A stretch of DNA of 7,571 nt from Actinomycetes bacterium (GTDB lineage: Bacteria; Actinomycetota; Thermoleophilia; Solirubrobacterales; 70-9), in contig JAEZIQ010000118.1 in assembly GCA_023436605.1 (NCBI GenBank), positions 1-7,571 on the forward strand. Reading direction: 5' to 3'. Within the stretch, counting starts at the first letter, position 1. Every line of letters starts with the position of its first letter. Position numbers and translations under genes: made by a program. Positions 1 through 7,571 of this stretch are shown one piece after another. A model generated the notes under the pieces. That model searched no databases, was not told the origin of the DNA, and saw only the letters and a list, made by a program, of their open reading frames with translations.

Positions 1-27
1 GCAATTTGCATGTGAATCGCCCCCACC

Positions 28-48
28 TTTGCTTTTTGTGGACTCAAA
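28..48. promoter_or_regulatory. Possible second, degenerate HAIR-like element upstream of the dnaK promoter
   Basis: The sequence reads TTTGCTT-N7-ACTCAAA. The right half (42-48) matches 6 of 7 bases of the classical HAIR half-site ACTCAAG. Extended to ACTCAAATT (42-50), it matches 7 of 9 bases of the half-sites at 92-100 and 4413-4421. The left half is weak, matching 4 of 7 bases of CTTGAGT. Right half to right half, it lies exactly 50 bp upstream of the main dnaK operator, close to five helical turns, so cooperative binding is conceivable. It may equally be a single half-site or chance. Confidence 0.35.
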
Positions 49-59
49 TTCGGGGCCAG

Positions 60-88
60 TTGACGATTCGTAAGAAATCTGACACAAT
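60..88 (+). promoter_or_regulatory. dnaK operon promoter, sigma70 (HrdB/SigA) type
   Basis: A -35 box TTGACG (60-65) is separated by 17 bp from a -10 box CACAAT (83-88). The -35 has 5 of 6 consensus bases and the -10 has 4 of 6. The predicted start of transcription is near 95, giving a leader of about 62 nt before the GTG of dnaK. The -10 box and start site lie inside the inverted repeat at 76-100, the expected layout for a repressed heat-shock promoter. The boxes were read by eye and no start site has been mapped. Confidence 0.7.
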
Positions 89-100
89 CTCACTTAGATT
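76..100. promoter_or_regulatory. HAIR-like HspR operator at the dnaK promoter
   Basis: This is an imperfect 9-7-9 inverted repeat: AATCTGACA (76-84), seven bases, ACTTAGATT (92-100). The outer five bases of each arm (AATCT/AGATT) pair perfectly. The right arm is identical to that of the perfect repeat in front of clpB (4413-4421). The 7-bp spacer and the inner ACT of the right arm match the classical HAIR (CTTGAGT-N7-ACTCAAG), but the arm sequence has diverged. Covering the -10 box and start site fits direct repression by the HspR encoded at the end of this operon. Binding is inferred. Confidence 0.72.
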
Positions 101-110
101 TTTCGATAAT

Positions 111-130
111 GGTCGCTCCCTCAGGCGACC
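111..130 (+). promoter_or_regulatory. Hairpin in the dnaK mRNA leader
   Basis: GGTCGC (111-116) pairs with GCGACC (125-130), and a T117-G124 wobble pair can extend the stem over a loop of six bases. The hairpin lies in the predicted leader, ending 14 nt before the dnaK Shine-Dalgarno. It does not cover the ribosome binding site, so a stabilising role at the 5' end is more likely than occlusion. It could also be incidental in G+C-rich DNA. Confidence 0.4.
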
Positions 131-144
131 TTGGACACGCAAAC

Positions 145-149
145 AGGAG
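145..149 (+). promoter_or_regulatory. Ribosome binding site that fixes the dnaK start
   Basis: AGGAG at 145-149 lies 7 nt before the GTG at 157, ideal spacing. The in-frame ATG at 109 has no Shine-Dalgarno, lies only about 14 nt from the predicted start of transcription, and would add 16 residues absent from DnaK proteins. The GTG at 157 is therefore taken as the start. Confidence 0.9.
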
Positions 150-156
150 AAACACA

Positions 157-2057
<1,901 letters not shown>

Positions 2058-2061
<4 letters not shown>

Positions 2062-2681
2062 TCCAGGAGCCGGAAGAGACCACGGGCCAGCCCGAGGTGG
2101 AAGAGGTCGTCGACGCCGAAGTGGTGTCGGCGACCGCTCCGGCTGCCGAGGCTGATGCCGCCGCCGATGCGGCGGCGGAGGCCAGCGTCGAGCAGGACCT
2201 GAGCGACCTGGTCGAGGAGGCGCGGAGCCAGCGTGACGAGTACCTGCAGCTGGCGCAGCGAACCAAGGCCGACTTTGACAATTACCGCAAGCGGATGGCC
2301 GCCGAAAGCCAGGCCCAGGCGGCCCGGGGAAGGCTCGAAGTCGTCTCCGGCCTGATCGAGGCGATCGACAATCTCGAACGGGTGCTCGAGGCGGCCGGCA
2401 TCGACGAGGTCGCCGCGCTCGAAGGCGAGATCCCGTCAGATGCTCCGGTCACCACCCAGGGCGTGATCGTCACGTACCGGGACCTGAACGGAGTCCTGAA
2501 AAAGGCCGGCGTCGAAGCTTTCGATTCCCGGGGCGAGCAGTTCGACCCGAACCTCCACGAGGCGCTGCAGGCCCTCCCGGCCGAAGGTGTCGATTCGGGC
2601 GTGGTCATCGAACAGATGCAGAAGGGCTACCGGGCCGGCGAGAACGTGATCCGCCACGCCCGGGTCGTGGTCAGCCAGTGA
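2058..2681 (+). CDS. grpE: Nucleotide exchange factor GrpE
   Basis: GrpE is the DnaK co-chaperone that releases ADP so that DnaK can rebind ATP and let go of substrate. It acts as a dimer in the cytoplasm. The protein has 207 residues. The N-terminus (about 1-45) is acidic, Ala-rich and probably disordered. A long helical region follows, with DFDNYRKRM (72-80) as a GrpE landmark. The C-terminal beta domain carries the family signature from FDPNLHEAL (162-170) to the end of the protein. The GTG start overlaps the dnaK stop as GTGA, which implies translational coupling, and a GAGG at 2044-2047 lies 10 nt upstream. The N-terminal EEVVDAEVV (15-23) nearly copies EEVIDAEVV in the DnaK tail. The family call is secure from the C-terminal signature and the gene order. 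Confidence 0.97.
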
Positions 2682-2693
2682 GAGACACGAAGC

Positions 2694-2724
2694 GATCCCC
2701 CGAATCTTTCGGGGAGGTGAGATC
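2694..2724 (+). promoter_or_regulatory. Hairpin overlapping the strong dnaJ Shine-Dalgarno
   Basis: In the 48-nt gap between grpE and dnaJ, CCCCGAA (2698-2704) pairs with TTCGGGG (2708-2714), giving a 7-bp stem with a 3-nt loop. The dnaJ Shine-Dalgarno GGAGGTGA (2713-2720) is an 8-base match to the 16S tail, 9 nt before the ATG at 2730. Its first two G residues are in the stem. GATC at 2694-2697 can also pair with GATC at 2721-2724, leaving AGGTGA as a bulge. The structure may tune dnaJ translation, act as a thermosensor, or mark an mRNA processing point. There is no T-run, so it is not an intrinsic terminator. Confidence 0.5.
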
Positions 2725-2729
2725 AAGTT

Positions 2730-3857
2730 ATGGCGAATGACCTTTACGAAGTCCTGGGGGTCAGCAAGAAGGCGTCCCAGGAAGAGATAAAGAAAGCCCA
2801 CCGCAAGCTGGTGCGGCAGTACCACCCGGACCGCAATCCGGACGACAAGGCCGCCGAGGACAAGTTCAAGGAAATCCAGGCCGCCTACGACGTGCTGGGT
2901 GACGAAGAGAAGCGCAAGGAGTACGACGCCGGTGGCGGTATGTTCGGCGGCTTCGGCCAGGGCGGCAACCCGTTCGGCCAGGGAGCACAGGGCAACCCCT
3001 TCGGTCAGGGCGCACCGAGCGGTTTCGGAGACATCTTCTCCAACATCTTCAGCCGCGGCGGTGGCGAAGCGGCCGGGCCCCAGCGTGGCCGAGATCTTGA
3101 GACCGATACCCGGATCTCGTTTGACGACGCCATGTCCGGCACCCAGCTCACGGTCACGATCCCGAAGTCAGAGCGCTGCCCGACCTGTTCGGGCTCCGGC
3201 GCCGAGCCGGGCACCAGCCCGGAGACCTGCCCCCGCTGCGGAGGCCGCGGGGTCGAGGCGCAGGGCCAGGGTTTCTTTTCGATCAGCCAACCCTGCCCGC
3301 AGTGCCAGGGCACCGGCCAGATCATCCCCAGCCCCTGCCACACCTGCGGCGGTTCCGGCCTGACCCATCAGACCAAGCGCTACAAGGTGAACATCCCGGC
3401 CGGGGTCAAGGACGGCACCCGCATCCGGGTCGCCGGCAAGGGCGAAGCCGGAGTTCGCGGCGCCCCGTCGGGCGATCTCTTCGTGACCATCCAGGTCGCT
3501 CCCTCGCCCGTCTTCAAGCGGCTCGATGACGGCAACCTCGAGGTCGAAGTTCCGATCTCGGTGACCGAGGCGATGCGGGGCGGAACGATCGAAGTTCCGA
3601 CCCTTTCCGGGACCAAGCGGATCCGGGTTCAGCCGGGTACCAGTAACGGCGCAATTCAGCGTCTCAGGGGTGAAGGGCCACCCAAGACCGGCGGAAAGGG
3701 CGGCCGTGGCGACATCCGCTACCGCTTGAATGTGGTCATCCCGAAGGAACTGACAGATGACCAGCGCCGGGCCGTCGACCAGCTGGCCGAGGCGATGAGC
3801 GATGAAGACCCCCGGGCCGAACTGCTTCGGCGCGCCAAGGTGAAGTCGGGTTCGTGA
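2730..3857 (+). CDS. dnaJ: Chaperone protein DnaJ (type I Hsp40)
   Basis: DnaJ binds unfolded clients and delivers them to DnaK while stimulating its ATPase. It has 375 residues with the full type I layout. The J domain (about 1-70) has HPD at 32-34. A Gly/Phe-rich linker (about 69-115) contains a duplicated GNPFGQGA unit. The zinc-binding cysteine-rich domain has four CxxCxGxG motifs with cysteines 150/153, 167/170, 189/192 and 203/206, all intact. C-terminal substrate-binding beta domains (about 212-345) follow. The ATG has an excellent Shine-Dalgarno 9 nt upstream, partly within a hairpin. The J-domain helix II reads KKAHRKL, with His24 where Tyr is usual. The stop overlaps the hspR ATG by one base (TGATG). 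Retention of all eight cysteines and of the Gly/Phe linker separates it from CbpA-type paralogues. Confidence 0.98.
   Translation: MANDLYEVLGVSKKASQEEIKKAHRKLVRQYHPDRNPDDKAAEDKFKEIQAAYDVLGDEEKRKEYDAGGGMFGGFGQGGNPFGQGAQGNPFGQGAPSGFGDIFSNIFSRGGGEAAGPQRGRDLETDTRISFDDAMSGTQLTVTIPKSERCPTCSGSGAEPGTSPETCPRCGGRGVEAQGQGFFSISQPCPQCQGTGQIIPSPCHTCGGSGLTHQTKRYKVNIPAGVKDGTRIRVAGKGEAGVRGAPSGDLFVTIQVAPSPVFKRLDDGNLEVEVPISVTEAMRGGTIEVPTLSGTKRIRVQPGTSNGAIQRLRGEGPPKTGGKGGRGDIRYRLNVVIPKELTDDQRRAVDQLAEAMSDEDPRAELLRRAKVKSGS
2964..3017 (+). repeat. Two-copy 27-bp tandem repeat within dnaJ (Gly/Phe region)
   Basis: Two in-frame 27-bp units (2964-2990 and 2991-3017) encode GNPFGQGAQ and GNPFGQGAP, residues 79-96. The copies differ mostly at third codon positions, so the duplication is not recent or is held at protein level. 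It lengthens the flexible Gly/Phe linker, whose length and composition influence how DnaJ works with DnaK. Confidence 0.85.
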
Positions 3858-4294
3858 TGGCGGAACAGCGGCAAACCAGAGTGGAGGTCACGGTGGACGA
3901 GGACCGTGGCGTGTTCATGATCTCGGTCGCCGCCGAACTGGCCGACATGCACCCTCAGACTCTGCGGATCTACGAGGCGCGGGGTCTGATCACCCCGAAG
4001 CGCTCGCCCAAGAACACGCGCCTTTACTCGCAGCGGGACGTCGAGCGACTCAAGCGGATCCAGCAGATGACCAACGAGGAGGGTCTCAACCTGGCCGGCG
4101 TCGAGACCGTCCTCGAAATGGAATCCCGGGTCGAACAGATGCGGGCCGAACTCGAAGCGATGCGCCAGCGCACCCGCGAACTCGAGGAGAAGCTCGACTC
4201 GGAAATGAGCCGCCTACGCACCGAGATCGTCCCCTACGGCGCCTACGACCCCGACCCCCCGGTCGAGATCCCGGTGCGCCGCCCCCAAGACTGA
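3857..4294 (+). CDS. hspR: Heat-shock repressor HspR (MerR family)
   Basis: HspR is the actinobacterial repressor that binds HAIR inverted repeats and keeps dnaK and clpB operons low until stress. In relatives DnaK is its co-repressor. The protein has 145 residues from ATG 3857. A MerR winged helix-turn-helix begins at ISVAAELADMHPQTLRIYE (22-40), the wing is around 47-58 (SPKNTRLYS), and the NEEGLNLAGVETVLEMES segment (73-90) resembles the HspR block after the HTH. A basic/acidic coiled coil (about 88-122) follows, then the tail IVPYGAYDPDPPVEIPVRRPQD from 124, which differs from the VVW-containing tail I recall for Mycobacterium and Streptomyces HspR. The ATG overlaps the dnaJ stop (TGATG), favouring coupling. 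GTG 3854 and GTG 3893 are alternatives; the latter has GGAGG 5 nt upstream and gives 133 residues. Being last in the operon it represses gives autoregulation. Confidence 0.93.
   Translation: MAEQRQTRVEVTVDEDRGVFMISVAAELADMHPQTLRIYEARGLITPKRSPKNTRLYSQRDVERLKRIQQMTNEEGLNLAGVETVLEMESRVEQMRAELEAMRQRTRELEEKLDSEMSRLRTEIVPYGAYDPDPPVEIPVRRPQD
3883..3887 (+). promoter_or_regulatory. Possible internal Shine-Dalgarno for a shorter HspR
   Basis: GGAGG at 3883-3887 lies 5 nt before an in-frame GTG at 3893. Starting there would leave 7 residues between Met1 and the ISVAAEL block, still compatible with the MerR fold. The upstream ATG at 3857 has only AAGGTGA at 3837-3843, 13 nt away, but benefits from stop-start coupling. 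The sequence alone does not settle the start. Confidence 0.4.
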
Positions 4295-4315
4295 CTCGGC
4301 CTGTCCGCGCTGCAT

Positions 4316-4333
4316 GGCCGCAGACTGACGGCC
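4316..4333 (+). terminator. Weak hairpin after hspR, doubtful terminator
   Basis: GGCCG (4316-4320) pairs with CGGCC (4329-4333) over an 8-nt loop, 21 nt after the hspR stop. The stem is only 5 bp and no T-run follows, so efficient termination is doubtful. Some read-through from the dnaK operon into clpB is likely. Confidence 0.2.
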
Positions 4334-4350
4334 GAATCGCCGACGAAATC

Positions 4351-4380
4351 TTGACGGTCACCCGATCCGGAGGGTAGCCT
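4351..4380 (+). promoter_or_regulatory. Candidate upstream (second) clpB promoter
   Basis: TTGACG (4351-4356), an 18-bp gap and TAGCCT (4375-4380) resemble an actinobacterial housekeeping promoter (TTGAC..., TANNNT). It would start near 4387, before the HAIR at 4397-4421, giving a leader of about 70 nt. No Shine-Dalgarno precedes the clpB GTG, so such a transcript might be poorly translated. This is weaker than the promoter at 4424-4452. Confidence 0.35.
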
Positions 4381-4396
4381 GAGCGGCGTGTCCGCG

Positions 4397-4421
4397 AATC
4401 TAAGTGAGCAGGACTTAGATT
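4397..4421. promoter_or_regulatory. Perfect HAIR-type HspR operator of clpB
   Basis: AATCTAAGT (4397-4405), seven bases (GAGCAGG), ACTTAGATT (4413-4421) is a perfect 9-7-9 inverted repeat. The spacer length and inner AGT...ACT equal those of the classical HAIR CTTGAGT-N7-ACTCAAG, but the outer arm bases differ. The right arm equals the dnaK operator arm at 92-100. It ends 2 bp before the -35 box of clpB, so HspR bound here would sit against the upstream edge of RNA polymerase. Function is inferred from symmetry, recurrence at two chaperone promoters and the adjacent hspR gene. Confidence 0.85.
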
Positions 4422-4423
4422 TC

Positions 4424-4452
4424 TTGACATTCTGTCCGTGAGCTCGTACAAT
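4424..4452 (+). promoter_or_regulatory. clpB promoter, near-consensus sigma70 type
   Basis: TTGACA (4424-4429) is a perfect -35 box and TACAAT (4447-4452) matches 5 of 6 bases of the -10 consensus, with an optimal 17-bp spacer. The -10 box ends 7 nt before the GTG at 4460, so transcription should begin at or within a base or two of the start codon. Such a strong core promoter fits a gene held down by a repressor and released on heat shock. Confidence 0.88.
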
Positions 4453-4459
4453 CCGTTAC

Positions 4460-7030
<2,571 letters not shown>

Positions 7031-7033
7031 GCC

Positions 7034-7051
7034 CAGCCTCAGTCGAGGCTG
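7034..7051 (+). repeat. Short hairpin just after clpB
   Basis: CAGCCTC (7034-7040) and GAGGCTG (7045-7051) form a perfect 7-bp stem with a 4-nt loop, starting 3 nt after the clpB stop. It precedes the stronger hairpin at 7062-7089. It may protect the 3' end or assist termination. Confidence 0.55.
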
Positions 7052-7061
7052 AACGAAGCCG

Positions 7062-7097
7062 GTCGGGGAGCCATTTTCGGCTCCCCGACTGCGTTTA
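7062..7097 (+). terminator. Intrinsic-type terminator of clpB
   Basis: GTCGGGGAGCC (7062-7072) and GGCTCCCCGAC (7079-7089) form a perfect 11-bp G+C-rich stem with a 6-nt ATTTTC loop. TGCGTTTA follows. The U-tract is poor, as is common in high-G+C actinobacteria, but stem strength and position 31 nt after the stop codon make it the probable end of the clpB transcript. Confidence 0.85.
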
Positions 7098-7125
7098 AGG
7101 GAAGACATCGCGGTTGCAGGGTCGT

Positions 7126-7137
7126 GCCCGGCCGGGC
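7126..7137. repeat. 12-bp perfect palindrome in the last intergenic region
   Basis: GCCCGGCCGGGC is a perfect palindrome between the clpB terminator and the last gene. It could be a protein-binding site for the downstream gene or a chance G+C-rich palindrome. No partner site was seen. Confidence 0.3.
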
Positions 7138-7162
7138 GGTCCTTTAGCTCCCCTTTGGGGTT

Positions 7163-7192
7163 CCCGTACTACCCTGTTACGCCCGGTACGGG
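7163..7192. promoter_or_regulatory. Inverted repeat upstream of the last gene, with a candidate -10 inside
   Basis: CCCGTAC (7163-7169) and GTACGGG (7186-7192) form a perfect 7-bp inverted repeat spaced by 16 bp. The spacer contains TACCCT (7170-7175), a possible TANNNT-type -10 box, but no convincing -35 lies 16-18 bp before it. The element ends 20 bp before the ATG at 7213. It may be an operator or a leader hairpin. Confidence 0.3.
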
Positions 7193-7196
7193 TCCA

Positions 7197-7204
7197 GGGG
7201 AAGG
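7197..7204 (+). promoter_or_regulatory. Ribosome binding site of the last gene
   Basis: GGGGAAGG lies 8 nt before the ATG at 7213. It supports that start over the next in-frame ATG at 7237. Confidence 0.7.
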
Positions 7205-7212
7205 CTCTGCCC

Positions 7213-7571
7213 ATGCGGGAAACGGCTTACGACTCGATGCACGAAGAACACAACGACAACTGGCAGGACCAAGGGAAGCCCCCGAACAGGCTGCTCTGGC
7301 CGATCAAGCGGTTCGGCTGGTTCCTGGAAAAGTGGGTTCTCTGGCCGATCGCAGATTCCTTCCGGCGATTCACCAATGCCTTCCGTTACCGCAGTCCCTT
7401 CGCCTACATCGGCGCCACCCTGATGGTCACCGTGACCGCCGGCGCCGTCGCCGCCGCGGTCTACTTCTACAACCAGTCCGAGGACAAGAAGGCCGACCCC
7501 GTCGTCGCCGATACGGCGATCCAGGCCGAGACGGTCGCGCCGGCCATTCCCACCCCGACCCAACCCAACAC
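7213..7571 (+). CDS. Unrecognised membrane-anchored protein, 5' part only
   Basis: The reading frame is open from ATG 7213 to the window end without a stop: 119 codons plus two bases, so the C-terminus is missing. I do not recognise the family. The first 25 residues are polar and acidic. Residues 27-57 are rich in Trp, Phe and basic residues with two LWPI motifs 15 residues apart (LLWPI 27-31, VLWPI 42-46), suggesting an amphipathic segment lying on the membrane. A transmembrane helix follows at about 62-86 (Ala/Val-rich, starting SPFAYIGATL). The visible sequence then becomes polar and Pro/Thr/Ala-rich. Lys/Arg before the helix predicts a cytoplasmic N-terminus and an extracytoplasmic C-terminal domain. 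The clpB terminator and its own Shine-Dalgarno suggest separate transcription. Codon use matches its neighbours. The coding call is firm; the function is unknown. Confidence 0.8.
   Translation, partial: MRETAYDSMHEEHNDNWQDQGKPPNRLLWPIKRFGWFLEKWVLWPIADSFRRFTNAFRYRSPFAYIGATLMVTVTAGAVAAAVYFYNQSEDKKADPVVADTAIQAETVAPAIPTPTQPN

Noticed and set aside
109..156. ATG 109 as the dnaK start
   Set aside because: No Shine-Dalgarno, extra residues unlike any DnaK N-terminus, and a perfect AGGAG site 7 nt before GTG 157 instead.
1..156. A CIRCE element (HrcA operator) at the dnaK promoter
   Set aside because: TTAGCACTC-N9-GAGTGCTAA is not present on either strand. The inverted repeat found has HAIR spacing and arms, and hspR is in the operon.
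2682..2729. A separate promoter or terminator between grpE and dnaJ
   Set aside because: No -35/-10 pair is visible and the hairpin is not followed by a T-run; it is better read as a leader structure of dnaJ within one operon.
4120..4291. A frameshift or truncation of HspR because its tail differs from that of known HspR
   Set aside because: The coiled coil continues in frame to IVPY, which aligns with the usual VPY/VVP region, and codon use is normal to the stop at 4292-4294. Divergence is more likely than damage.

Overview
This window is a compact heat-shock chaperone locus of a G+C-rich actinobacterium. All genes lie on the + strand in the order dnaK - grpE - dnaJ - hspR, then clpB, then the start of an unrecognised membrane protein cut by the window edge. 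The dnaK-grpE-dnaJ-hspR order, the MerR-type HspR regulator, GTG starts, C/G-rich third codon positions and a probable leaderless clpB mRNA all point to Actinomycetota. A deep-branching lineage such as Thermoleophilia is possible, but that is an impression and not something the sequence proves.

Region 1-156 is the dnaK control region. It has a sigma70-type promoter (TTGACG-N17-CACAAT) overlapped by a 9-7-9 inverted repeat that looks like a diverged HAIR (HspR operator). A weaker HAIR-like element lies upstream and a small hairpin lies in the leader. Region 157-4294 is a tight operon. dnaK and grpE overlap by 4 nt (GTGA), and dnaJ and hspR touch as TGATG. Only grpE and dnaJ are separated, by 48 nt that hold a hairpin running into the dnaJ Shine-Dalgarno. 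Region 4295-4459 is the clpB control region, with a perfect AATCTAAGT-N7-ACTTAGATT repeat just upstream of a near-consensus TTGACA-N17-TACAAT promoter. Its -10 box ends only 7 nt before the clpB GTG. clpB (4460-7030) ends at a strong 11-bp stem terminator. Region 7090-7212 carries several short inverted repeats before the partial last gene.

The genes form one disaggregation and refolding system. DnaJ delivers clients to DnaK and stimulates its ATPase, GrpE exchanges the nucleotide, and ClpB extracts polypeptides from aggregates and passes them to DnaK. HspR would repress both promoters through the HAIR elements; in related actinobacteria DnaK is its co-repressor, which closes a feedback loop.

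I do not see a wholly new system here. The points most worth checking are: the changed HspR operator sequence shared by both promoters; the leaderless clpB start; a Gly-to-Val change in the nucleotide-binding loop of DnaK; a possible SD-occluding hairpin before dnaJ; and a DnaK-tail-like motif (EEV[IV]DAEVV) in the N-terminus of GrpE.
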